Source: Smittium mucronatum (Eukaryota; Kickxellomycota; Harpellomycetes; Harpellales; Legeriomycetaceae). From it: a DNA stretch of 64,000 nucleotides. A program made the translations under genes and the position numbers. Positions 12,801 to 24,900 of this stretch are shown here, one piece after another. Under the pieces are notes generated by a model. It saw only the letters and a program-made list of their open reading frames with translations. It did not search any database and was not told the origin of the DNA. How positions within the stretch are numbered: position 1 is the stretch's first letter; each line of letters opens with the position of its first letter. The stretch lies in assembly GCA_001953115.1 (NCBI GenBank), contig LSSL01000115.1:1-64000 (forward strand). Direction: 5' to 3'.

Positions 12801-15800
12801 TTAATTATTTGTAATTATTTTGATTTAAATTTTATGAAATGAATTCATTTATTAGTATTTATGGTTCTATCAAAGCCATCAAATAAAATAATGATTTGAG
12901 TTTTGGCTCATCAAATTTAATAACCAGTTTAACGCATTTTATTAGTATTTGTGTTTAAAAATCATGAAAAAATTTCATAAGTGTAAGATGTTTGGCATAT
13001 GTTAGTATAAATTTCATAAAGAATATTAAATATACGAATCCTCGGGTATAAAAAGAAATTAAAACAATTTCGAATTTTTTTATCTAAAATATCAAATTTA
13101 TCTGAGTTAAATATTTTTTTTATATAATCCAATCAAAATTTCATCAATAAAAGTGGAAATTGATTTTGTGAGTGAAAACAAATTAGACCAAGTATAATAA
13201 AATGTCTATAAATCTTCAAAATATCCATTAAAAAAATTCTTAAATCAATAAGCTTAGAGTACATATCCTTTCTCGGGTATTTCAATTCTATAATTTATGA
13301 TATAACAATGAAAAAAAGACCCAATTATGTTATTCTGAATTTATTTATTGAATATTTTGTTTTGAAGTGTTATTTATTGACTATAAATAAAAAATTAGAA
13401 AAATCGGAGTCAAAGTATTCAACCTTTGATTTATTTCGAAAAAATGGAAGAATTAAAATTTTAAAAGTAGATATCTTTACGAAGGGAAAATTAGTCTCAG
13501 GTAACACATAAAAAAGTCACAGGATATTCGAATTACTTACATATAAAAATGATGATATAAAATTATACTACAATTTATTATAAAATATATTTTTTAAAAC
13601 GCAATAAATTCCATTATTAATATTATTTTTGAAAAAAGTGGGATGGATATATACTATAAATGTTAATTTTTTATCAAAAGAAAAGAGAAAAAAAGAAAAG
13701 ATATTATCATTTTTTTCCAAAAATCATATTCAATATGTCTCAGAATAGTATATTTTTTACAAAATCATTTTAATAAAAAATATTTTATTAGTTTATTGGA
13801 TAATTTAGCCATATATATTTAAAAAATCTTAATGAATATTCCATTAATTGATATCTCTTTTAAGAAAAAAAATTAAGAATCCAAACAAATCCAGTATTAA
13901 ACTGGTATATCTTTATATTTTTTTTATTGATCATTCCTATCTTTTTTTAGATGTATTAAGTTGAAGGAATAGCTTTTATTCACTCAGAAATCAATAGCTA
14001 TGATTTTGCCTACGATATTATTCATTAAATATTTTTTCAATCTTAATTTTAATCATTTATCAGCCGATATTTATTTATTTTTCTTGAAGCGGCTAAAAAA
14101 TAAATAATATTCAAATTAAATTAATTAAAATTTTTAATTTATTTTTATGTATTGATTTCAAAATTTTCAATTAAGGCTCTTTTTATCAAAAGATACACCT
14201 CATTAATTACTAAAACACGAATCCAAAACACGAATCTTTTTCTTTTCTTAAGTTTAACTATTTTATACTGATTTTTTTTAGAAAAAGGTTTTTTCATTTT
14301 AATTTTTTATAATTAATTTGCTTGATTTCTATTAAAATCATCGACTTTTACTCAAATTGAACTATGAAAATTCATTAAAAACCATTTTTAAATCGTTTAA
14401 ATTAATTTGAGATATATGTGTTAAAAAAATCCATAAAAAATATTTAGTACCATTTAATTTACTGTGAATTTTTGAATCTTTAAAAAATGATTATTATATA
14501 ATATTGATCTAATCTTAATATGGTTTTATTTTTTTCCCGACTCAAAAATCTAAAATAAATCATAAATCATAATAATTAAGAATTTTGCTTCTAACTTTAA
14601 GAATGAAAATTATGATTCAAATATATCTAATTTTTCCAATAATCTCGGGTTAATTCGCCTTTTAATACTTCTCTTGATTAAACGACATTGATCAGAATTA
14701 ATTGTTTCCGCTGGTTTAACTTCCAATAACCAACAAAAAAACCTGATTTTATGATTATAAATTATTAATATTAAATATAATACATACTTTTAATTATCTC
14801 AGATTAACGATTAAGTTATATTTCTGGTCAATAAAATGGTATTTTGATCATTTATTGCAAAAATCAATTTTATTCGTCTAAACTAACAAGAAAAAGTTAT
14901 AGTAGCTTTCCGGGAAAAATATATAAATAGCTGTGGCAATTTTTTAACTTTTGATTTTCTACAAAAATTTTAATTCTTGAAGTGTGTAATCGAACAATTT
15001 ATTGTTTTCAGTGATTCAATTATTTATTTCGAAAGAACTATTCAAAATTTTTTATATGTGAATGTTATTGATTTAGTAAAGTTTGTTAAAAATAAATCCT
15101 TTATTTTAAATAAAATTTCTTAGAAACCTTATATTTATATATAATTATAAGTCAATGAGGTTCAATTATACAAAAAAAAATAAGCTCAGTGAATGGAGAA
15201 ATTTTAATTAGTACAAGTTCTAAATAAAATTAATAATAAGACAGTTTAGTATTTTAAAAAATATTTAAAAAAGTTTTCTTTATCTAGCTATACAATATTA
15301 GCTTTAAAATTAGCTACAAGAAATTTTAAATAATTTCACTTTGAAATAAAATATTTATTTTGTATAAATACTACATCAAAACTATCAAAAAGATAACACA
15401 AATTTTTTTACTTAGTTTATTAAAAAAAATAAAGATAAATGAATAGATTTTCAGAAAGATTAAAAATTTTATTTTCACAATATTAATAAATTAAAAATGG
15501 ATCAAATTTCCATTATTAAAAAAATATGTATCAGATACTAAATAACTTATCTAACTAATTACTAGAAACTAAAAAGATGTAAAAGCAATTTACCTCAAAA
15601 AAAACTAAATAAATTGACACAGAGTTTAAAAAACGATAAAAATAAAATAAATGAGAGTTTTTATTTTTCAGTTAGTGACTGTGAAATTTATTAAAAATAT
15701 TACAGGTTTTTTGATCTAATTTATTATAATAAAAAATAGGTTATATTTTATATCTTAGGGAAAGTTTGTATATTTTTATTTTTAAATATTTTACAAAGGA

Positions 15801-16379
15801 AATCAACTGTTATATATAAGTTTAAGTAACATAAATTTTGTTGAAATTTTAATCAGGACTGTAAAGAAATGCTAAATTTATTTTTTGTAACTATTTAATG
15901 CTATAAAAATTTAATATATACATTAAGAAGCTTAATATTTCATTCCTATAAGTGGAATCAATCTATTAAAATAATTTATAGCATTTTGAAGGAAATGTAT
16001 ATATAAAATTATTATCTTTTTATTTGGTTAATTTAATCTGGTTGTTTAATTCGATTTTCGATTAAATAATCAAAAAATTTGGGGGGAAAAGAGACTCTAT
16101 ATAGTTTCAAGCATAAAATTAAATAATATCTACAAGTTTTATGACTGATAGGGTATACTTTCTTTACTCAAGAATCAATTGTGATCCATTTTTCAATGAT
16201 TAATGAGAATTTCTTTAAATAAAATTGAATAAAAAAAGACACAATTTCATAGATGATTATAAATTTTTTATTTTTTATTTACGCAGAATTTATTTTTAAA
16301 CTTGACAAAAATGAACAAAAACACATTTAAAAAATTTAAAAAAAAAGTTGAGAATTTTCGAAAAAATATCCTACCCAAC
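6811..16379. other. Long A+T-rich tract without genes
   Basis: Nearly ten kilobases dominated by A and T with frequent homopolymers and short (TA)n runs, for example near 9571-9583. Open frames of 60-67 codons (12558-12740, 13308-13511) have Lys/Asn/Ile/Phe/Tyr-rich compositions expected by chance in such DNA and match nothing I know. No RNA gene, repeat border or element remnant could be recognised. Confidence 0.6.
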
Positions 16380-19300
16380 TCCGCCCCGCCACTCTAGGAG
16401 CTCCTTACCCACTGGGAGTTGGTTCAAGGGGGTCGGTGATCTACTAATACTTTCCAGTATTAATAAACGGGCTACATGAATGCCATCCAAAAATTTCGCT
16501 GTTCTCAATTCAATTATTTGGCTGGCGTCATCAGCGCGGGGCTAACAGAAAGATTTTTTAGACTCCTCCCCTCCACTCAAGGAGTTTTCCGACCTGATCC
16601 AACTGAGCTGGATCGGGAGAAAAAACACAAACTCTTTCACTAAAATTATTATTTTGAACAGAAAATTGCTCAATTGTATTTCTGCGGACGTTATCTCATT
16701 TTTCGCACACTAAAAAAAAGTCTCGATTATCTCTGGTGTGTTTTTTTTTGCAAAAGGGAAAAAAAAAAAAAAAAATCTCCATCGATGATTTTTACACCGG
16801 CTAGGCGTCGAAGCGTCAAAAACTGATCAATTCGGATTTTTATAATTTCCTGGAGGCCTATTCCCTGATCTGGGTACAGTACTTGAAGATTTATCCAATT
16901 TCCACAATTTTTTATTCCTCGATCTAAGGCCCATTTTTGAATTATAGATGTGATATTTAAATTTTTTCGATCGGAAAATTATTTTTCAGTTTGAAAAATT
17001 CCGCCGGTTTTACAAAAAAAAACATCCATTTTGATGTTCCCGTCACCCATGTGCTCATTAGGGATCTATGGGGGGGAGGTTTAATTAAATCAAAAAACCA
17101 TGTCTTTGAGCTTTTCCATTTGTAAAATGCTCTCTAGAGAGCTACACTGGTTTTTATAAATACTGATTTGATACCAAATTAAGCCCTAAGTTTTTGCATC
17201 GCAATTAATTTTCCTACTTGGCAATTAGCCTTATTGATTTATCGATTTCACTTTGTATCGGCCTGGTTCTATATTAACTCATACCGAATTTTTCACCACC
17301 ATAAGTGCCAATTGGCATAAGTACTGAGTTTATAAATTATAATTTTATTGTGGTGGGCAGATAGGTCCTAGATAAAAATATATGCCCGCCAAAAAAAACA
17401 TTTCTAACCTTGATTTTATATTTTTTTTGACGTTCGCTGATGCCGACCAATAGTCATTAAATATGTACCCAAGGTATTCATATTTTTGGAGAAAATCCAA
17501 ATTTTGGCCCTGGGCGGTGAAAGAATAATTTATTTTCGAGCCGATTGTGAGAATTCCGCAGTTCGATGCGTTAATTTTTATTTCCCAAAATTGGCTCAAT
17601 TAGAAACCGAGTTTAATGAATTTTGGAGAGACTCCGGTGTATTTGCTATTAATATAGCATAGTCGGAAAATAGAAGTACAGGGATCTTTTCCCCTAGTGA
17701 TGGCACATATACACCTTCCATTCCATTAAAAACATCGTTAATAAAAAAATTGAATAATATTTGGGATGCTGGGTATCCTTACCAAACTTCAAATTTGTAA
17801 TAAAATATCTCAGTCATTTCATTTCCCTTTCTTACAGATAATTTTGGTGAATCTTTAAGTCTTTTGATAATTTTTAAAGTCTTTCCATAGATTCCCATGT
17901 TCACAGCTTATATATCAGTACCATGCGTGGAACCATTTCATAAGCTTTAGAGAAATCTATAAATCTATAAATCCTATACAAGTTTTTAAGCATATTAGTT
18001 TTCTCCATTTTACAATTTCATGCTAAAATTTCGCCTGAGAGACGAACTACTCTCGAGTTCTAAAACATCCTTGTTCTTTTGTAATTATTTTGTATTTTCG
18101 TTGTTATATGCGAGTTCATTGGCTAAAACTTTCGCTAAAATTTTTACAAATGTTGGTATAAGCGAGATACCGCGGTAATTGCTTGGGTCTTGAAGATTTA
18201 CCTTTTTTGGGACCGGTAACACTATGCTGGTCGATATTATTTCAGGAATTTATCCAGTTCCCTAGATTTTTTTTAAAATTTTAAAAATTACCTTGGCCAT
18301 ATTTGAAATAGGCAAAGTTTCAGATTATACCAGTTTACATACTTAATTGGAGATTTCATCGGCGCCAGAAGCTTTATTATTTGGTATTTTTTTTAGAGCA
18401 GAGGTTATTTTTTACCATTTTATATTTTCGTCACATTCTGGAAAGGGTTCTATGTAAAATTCATGCATCGATTCCCACTTATCAGTCGTTCTGCTGTTCC
18501 TAGTAATATCCATTGCAAGATTTTTGATGTTATTTTCCCAAAATTTTAGTTTTGTCTCACTATCTATTAATAATTTTTTGGAAATATCAAGCACTGGACC
18601 TACTGAAGTGCTGATTTTAAAACTAACCGATGAATATTTGATGGATTCCAACATTTTTTTTTGGTTCGTTAGTGGTTATATATTCATTAAGTTTCAAGAG
18701 TTTTTTTTCATAAATTTTTATTGAATCAAGTATTTTTGTATTCTCAGCATCAATTTTCACCTTTACATAGGCATCAAAATCAATTTTATCCTTATTTACA
18801 AGTTTAAATACTGTTATTTTTTTGTTTAGTTTTTTTGATAGTTTTTTTAGACAAAAAATTTTTTTTTGATGTGTGGGATCGGTGAGATTGGATATAGCAC
18901 CTAATCAGTCAGATTCATTCCATATTATATCAATTAGCTCTTTAGAACTTTTATTTAAGTCGATTCGATCGGTTGCCAATAGTTCTAATCGGTTTCTTGG
19001 GGTTAATTGTTCCTTGAACGATTCGATTTTTTAAACTTTGATTTTTCTTTTTTGTGGGGGTCTAGCTATATAATCCGATTCCCACTCAGCTGTAATATGA
19101 AAATGGTCAGAAATGTCAACATATTTGTTGGTGATGCATCGGTTTGGCTTTGATCCCATATTATAATATAATATATGATCAACCATTCTGCCCATAGTAT
19201 TCTTATTCCATCTTGAACCTAATGAATTAGATAATTTTTTATGATCAAAATTTATACCAGATTTATCAAGGAGCTGGTAGCTTTTAGCTGTTTTCATGTT

Positions 19301-19760
19301 GAAGTTACCTGCAAGTAGTATGGGGGTTTTGGTATTCGATTCATTTTTTACGAATGTGTTGATTTCTTCTATTGTTCTTTTTTTCCTGATCCCCCATGAA
19401 CGTATGTGTACATTAACCATCATACTTATAAAATTAATCTGGTTTTTTTTTGCCCGAGATCATTCCTGAAATTCAGGTGGAATTATTTACAAACTCATTA
19501 ATGGATAGTCCAGATTTATTTCTGACTCCTATCAAGAGTTCTTTTTCTCCCTTATTTAATCTCAGATTTATATTCGATGGTAGTATAATCAGTTATTTTA
19601 CTTCGGTGTCATTTTTTGTTTAAAAATGTTTCCTGAATTACTATAGTATCATGTTTTTTTTTTTCAAGCATAATTTCAAGTTCCAGCTTTACAAATTTAA
19701 TACCTCGAATATTAAAATAATCGCTTTTAATTTATTGGTACCAATACTGTGAATAAAATT
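16380..19760 (-). pseudogene. LINE-A ORF2 relic (endonuclease plus reverse transcriptase)
   Basis: The endonuclease begins near 19700 with NIRGIK and IQETFL. It has an uninterrupted stretch at 19423-19031 with GNFNM (usual GDFN), DHILYY and SDHF, the metal-binding and catalytic motifs of apurinic-type LINE endonucleases. Reverse transcriptase follows: SNYRGISLIP near 18180, FNFFINDVF near 17740, and FSDY at about 17655-17670 where active enzymes have the catalytic F/Y-A-D-D, so the second aspartate is gone. YEYLGYIF lies near 17470. Further on come QKWALDRGIKNC near 16910 and FAKKNTPE near 16720, remains of the CxxC...H...C finger at the ORF2 C-terminus. Numerous TAA/TAG/TGA codons and frameshifts; a clear pseudogene. 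Confidence 0.82.
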
Positions 19761-20478
19761 ATTTATACCTGCATTTTTTCTTTTTTTTTTTTGTTAATTT
19801 CCATTCGAATCTTTTCACCTAATGACTTTTGAATCTTGATCATTTCTGATTTTCTGAGAATTAATTGGTTTTCAAATGTAGCATAGAATTTGTGTCTAAT
19901 TTTTTTATCTCTTTGTTTTTTTTTTTTTTGAAAATAAAATCCTCGGATTTCATGTCCTTCTGGTGTAAAAAGTGATTTTTTTCAGTCTCAACACTCATTC
20001 TGGGACGTTAAATACCATTATTTTGTGATTTTCATCTATAATTTTTTGTTTTGTATTTTTTTGGAATTTTTGACGTTTTTTGTTAGCATTTTAATCGATA
20101 TTTAGGTTTTATAGAGCTTTTATTCTTCCATAGACTTTCCATTGAGATAGGAAAGTCGTTTAGATTGTAGTTATTCAAAAACTATATTTTCGACATCCAT
20201 AAATTGATCAACTGTGATATCGCCATTCCTGGAATTTCTAGCCTATTTCATATATTTTTCTGATATAGGATTTTAGTTGCTATATTAATCATTATCACTT
20301 GAGTTTTGTTCATTTTTAATTTTTATCTGGTAGGTTTCCGATCCAAATAGATAAAAATCTGAAATTTCACATGATTGGTCCTCTCAAAAGTATATTTACA
20401 GATCGTCATTTGTCATATTTTCTGGCGGAATCTTGCCCAACTGTTCGATGTTTATTTTTGGGACACCATCATCCTTCA

Positions 20479-21621
20479 TTAGTACGGGATCACTTTTTTT
20501 TTTGGAGATTCTATATGAAGTTTTTGTCCTTTTTTAGAGATCGGTGTTGCTTCACCTACTTTTTTACAAGCATTCGAGAGTTTGATCTTCATATCATCAA
20601 ATTTCGATGAATATTTTTTGATAATAACCTTTGGAATATTAATCGCTACAGTGTCTAGCAATTCATTTTTTTAAAATTTTTTTTGAAGAAATTTCGATCT
20701 GGGAATCGACCTCCAGAACTTGGGATATTGTTTTTTAGATGTATTAATTTAACTAGGTGAATTTACATCGGATCTCTTTTTTTCGGATTTTTTAATTTTG
20801 ATTTCACTGAATTCTGATTTCCAATGCCCATCTTGTTTGCAAAAACTGCTGGCGGGTTTACAACCTTGGTAAAATATATTTATTTTTTCATCTTCATGTA
20901 CCAAGAATAGAGGAAGCTCAGTCTCGGAATTATTATTGCAGAAAAATATTCTGATTCCAAAGGGAAGGAACACTCTTGTGCCTCTTATAGCCCATTTAAT
21001 TATGTCTTTTATCACCCCTAGTGCTTCCATTTGTTTGTTGATTAATTTGGTGAGGGATATAATATCCACATCTTTGTATCTGGGATATTTATTACAGTTA
21101 AATTTTCTTATACCTAAATGTCTGGTAGAATATAAACCTTTTCCCTTCATAAATAATATACTTTTCCATTAGTTGCTGGGCATCTGAAATGGAATGGAAA
21201 ACGAAATAGGGTTTTCGGACTTTAAAATCCTCTTGATTATTGAAATATAAGTCTAGGATATGTTTGGATAAAATTTTGGAAACTTCGAAAGCGCCTCTAC
21301 CTTCATCTTTAAACCGGGCCCAACTCATCCCGATCTTTTTATCTGATCCCATGTAACAGAGCATTTTGATTTTTGTTGTGGGGTTCCGTCCAAGAGATGT
21401 ATAATGAAAACCTCCACGTTTTTCGGTGCCATATTGCATGTTATATTTTGGCAAGTTTATGCTCTCACTGTTTTTAATGTATGCATATGTTTTTTTTGTA
21501 GGATTGATGTGAGAATTAAGTTTGATGGATCCTCTTCTAGCTGCATCTCTATAGTGGGCTTTGCCCATCTCATAACCCAATTAATTGATCGAGTTGAATC
21601 AGATTTGTTGACTGAGGTCAT
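20479..21621 (-). pseudogene. LINE-A ORF1 relic (RNA-binding, zinc-knuckle protein)
   Basis: Coding starts at an ATG at 21621 (MTSVNKSDS) and continues through changing frames. Around 21580-21100 one frame reads through KIGMSWARFKDEGRGAF and ISDAQQLMEKY, which resembles the RRM-like domain of LINE ORF1 proteins. After a frameshift near 21130, a second frame carries YPRYKDVDIIS, FLPFGIRIFF and, at about 20860-20815, GCKPASSFCKQDGHWKSE, a degenerate CCHC knuckle whose last cysteine is lost. A further lysine-rich part lies at 20661-20479. ORF1 proteins bind the LINE RNA and act as nucleic-acid chaperones; this copy cannot make one. At least two frameshifts are needed to read it through. Confidence 0.7.
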
Positions 21622-23349
21622 TTTTTTTTAGTTTTTAGTGGCTTTTAAAAGTTTTTTTGTGTTTTTTGAATATAGTTTGAAAAATGTTAAATTTGATTAG
21701 ATAAAGCGACAAATTTATCGAATTGATGAATTTGAGCAATTCGAACAAATTCGATGTAAAAAATTTGGAGATAAGGGTCACACTCCTAGCTGGGGTACAA
21801 AGTTAGAAATTGACTATTCTTTCAGTCTCTGGCTTCACTACAAACTTTTTCCCAAAATATATATTGACTTTGGCTATCTTTTTTAATTTATACGCAAAGT
21901 TGTAGGAACTCGTCTTGATAGAGTTATTCCCAGTTTAGTTTTGCGTAAGTGCACCAATTTGACAATTTGCACTTTTTTTCGCTAAGTTTTTTAGGCTTAA
22001 AAACTGAAATTTTACCAATTTTTTTGACAAACTTGCAAACTTTGAAATTTTTAGATGTTAGCTTTGTCCAAACTCTCCCAAAATTTGGAAAAGAGTTTAA
22101 AATAACAGTAAATTTTTTTTAATTAAATCGTTTAGTTGCAGGAGAACGTATTTGTGGTGTAAAAAAATTGTCACTTGTGACAAAACCGATAATCTTTAAA
22201 ACTTTTCTTACTTGGATTTTATTGGCTCTCGTTTTATAGCTTAAAATCGATCTATTTGAGCCGTGATTTTTATAACACGGAAACCGAAAGGGAATCCTTT
22301 TTTTTTATTTAGTACACTTGGTCTGGTATATTAGTACCGAGTGTCCACTTGTGAGGTTTAAAGATTAGGTGTTATCTTTTATGGGATAAAAAAATCAAAT
22401 TTATAAAATTTACTATAAAATGAATCTAAAAATACTATATAACAATGGCATATAGCTTTTTTGTTTTTTCAAGAAAGGCTAAGGGAATCAAAAGAGTTAT
22501 AAAATATGTTTAGTTAAAAATAGCATATATTGTGGTAATAATTAGAAAATGGTTATCAGATCGTAATTATTTTTTAATATTTATCTTATTAGATAAATCG
22601 CATAATATCTTTCAAATAAAAGAATAATATGATTAACAAAAATTAATACCTGCGAAATAATCACTGAAAATTATATTATAGAGCCAATTTTTTTCCTAGA
22701 TAAACACTCGAAAATTAAATTTCAATATTAATCGATTTTTATTAAGAAATAAATTGAATATAAAAATATTCACTTTTAAATGCTCTTTTGGATGTTTTTT
22801 ATTATCTGCCTAATAATTTTTTTTTGAAATCATGTTTCTGAATATGAATTCAAATTTCCAACTGCCTTATATTAATGAAATATATAGACAATTTTATATC
22901 AAGAAGGTCATAGAAAATTAATGTAACACCATATCACAAATAAATTTCATTCAAAAAGTAAAAAATATTTTCATGTATTTAATTTTTTGTATTCTCAGAA
23001 GCTAATGTGAATGAGTTTAAGTTTTGAAAGTATTTATTGAGAAAAATATGGGCTAAAAAAAATTCCGGGATTTACGGAGTTTGCGATTCGCTCACGTTTT
23101 TTATATAGGAAAATTTCAGGTTATGAAAACTACATAAAATGCTAGAAAAATTTAATGGAATTCCAATGGAAATTGGTTCATAGATAATTTCATGCTAGCA
23201 ATCGGTGAGTATGAATGAAATCGCCTTGACAAATACTCACCCAGCCAGCCATCTCAGTAAAAGTTCAATTTGACTAAAAAAACTTTTGGCTGCTGATTGG
23301 AATAATATTGATATCACTTCTTATGAGCTCGGATGAGGCTCAAATTTAG
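21622..23349. other. Spacer between LINE-A and the Gypsy relic
   Basis: 21622-22380 is richer in G+C than the flanks and probably contains the LINE-A 5' untranslated region or another element's edge. 22380-23040 is A/T-rich. 23040-23349 may include the 3' end or LTR of the adjoining Gypsy relic, but no LTR border could be defined. No gene. Confidence 0.45.
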
Positions 23350-24309
23350 TATGAAAGGAGTCAAATAATGTGTACATTTACTTTTGTAATAGAAGCAATT
23401 CTCTTCTGTTCGCTCAGTCAAATACATACTCTAATAATTTCTTTTTTTATTCGATATGGGCCATTGAATTCGCTGCTGAATCCCATAATTTTTTTTGCTT
23501 CCTTCACTTGTTAAACTTTTGAGCAGTACGAATTCGCCGCGTTGTAGAAAAAATGTATTTTCTGTTTTTTTATCTTTTTTAAATGGATTTTTTCACAAAA
23601 ATATTGTTTTGCTTGATTTTTTCTCGAATTTGTGCTATTTTAGTATTGATTAGTCGTTTTTAAGCAAGAATACTAGCAGAAATGCTTGAATTTGTCGTAT
23701 TTAGACTTTCAGCTTCCGTTAGAGGCTCTATTCCATTCAAAAATTTGTAAGGTTTGACAAAAAGAGTCTTGTGTTTTGCTGCACAGTGGACCAAGACTTG
23801 CATGCCAATATGCGTATCTCATTTAATTTTATATTCGGTAAATTATGCTTCTATCATCATCTTCAAGGTTTTTTTGAAGCGTTCAGTCATCAATTTGTTT
23901 CCGAGTGACAAAGAGATGAGAAAATTTCTTGATGCTACACTTTTCACGATAATTTCGAATTTTATGGCTGATGAATGCTGGGCTATTATCGCCTAAGATT
24001 TTTTCCAATCAAACTTGTGGAACAATTAGTAAGTTTTACAGAATTTAGACAGAGGTTTCTTCTGATTTTGATTGAACTAAAACCTGATCAAACTGCTTTT
24101 TAATCGAGTTGTTAATGAAAAAAAAAAGTATCTTCTGCACTCCCAGTATCTTGGAGTATCTGAATTTTCAATAGAGAGAATATAAATATACTCTGTAGTG
24201 ATATTATTCCAGGGTTATCTGTAGCTTATAAATTCGAATTTTTAATCGTTTCGAGTATTTTACTTATTTTAATATATTCAAAAATACCTTTCAGCTCAGG
24301 TATAAGTGT

Positions 24310-24900
24310 CTAGCTCAATTTCAGGCATCAACTGAAATTGTGCCCTTTTGGTATGTCGGGTAAGCTGGCGACTACAGAGCCAAACTTTTCCTTCGTACCT
24401 CGGTTCCATAATAATGTGGCACGGAACATAGTGGGGAAGCGCGGTGATTAAGTATAGTTGTTAGGTATACACACATTTTGAGTTTAAAATAAGAATAAGA
24501 ATTTAGGAGGTTTATTGATAATAATAATTCAAAAAATTAATAAGATATATTGATCGTAAAGTTGCAATCTCTTCGGATGGCTCTGTTTTTATATCTTTCG
24601 CTGGCTACGGTATTCTTCTGTCTAAGTCTATTCCGTTCTATCTACTTATTAACTCGGAATCTCCGTACACCGGAATCTACTTGCTTTGTCTATATCATTG
24701 TTACTTATTTGCATGATCGATAAGAACGCATAAAAATAATTTAGATTGCAAGATCTTGGATATGCCGACCATATTACGGGTCATCCAATCACCTGCTCTC
24801 CGGTCACGTGAATTAAGATCTGGTCATCCCGGGTATCGAACCCGAGACCTGGCATTAACTCACCAAGTTCTTTCCATTTGTGCCAGTTGACTTTGGTTAT
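24310..24900 (-). repeat. Insert inside the Gypsy integrase, probably a tRNA-derived SINE or LTR-like segment
   Basis: A G+C-richer block lies between the integrase zinc-finger remnant (above 25060) and the integrase core (below 24130), where continuous coding would be expected. On the minus strand it begins with a tRNA-like head (24892-24821). It then contains GATATAAAAACAGAG near 24595-24580, TATA-box-like, and AATAAACCTCC near 24515. These could be parts of a SINE body or of an LTR. Borders are approximate. Confidence 0.45.
24821..24892 (-). repeat. tRNA-like SINE head or tRNA pseudogene
   Basis: Exactly 72 nt on the minus strand. TCGGG-TTCGATA-CCCGG forms a T-arm followed by GATGACC-A, which pairs with the first seven bases AGTCAAC at five of seven positions. 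TTGGT/GCCAG pair as an anticodon stem at tRNA positions 27-31 and 40-44, but the loop has eight bases. The D-arm does not fold. The A box TGGCACAAATGG and B box GGTTCGATACC are close to the Pol III consensus. It is therefore derived from a tRNA but probably not a working one, as in tRNA-derived SINEs. Confidence 0.55.

Larger units (their letters stand above)
16380..21621 (-). mobile_element. Near full-length LINE (non-LTR retrotransposon) relic, LINE-A
   Basis: Read on the minus strand, the segment gives in order an ORF1 protein with a CCHC-like knuckle, an endonuclease of the exonuclease-endonuclease-phosphatase fold, a reverse transcriptase and a C-terminal zinc-finger region, the usual order of an L1/Tx1-type LINE. 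All parts carry stops and frameshifts, so it is dead. G+C is higher than the flanks, marking its extent. The 5' limit is placed at the ORF1 ATG (21621); the 5' UTR may reach about 22380. The 3' limit near 16380 is where coding-like sequence gives way to A/T runs. No target-site duplication was found. Confidence 0.85.
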
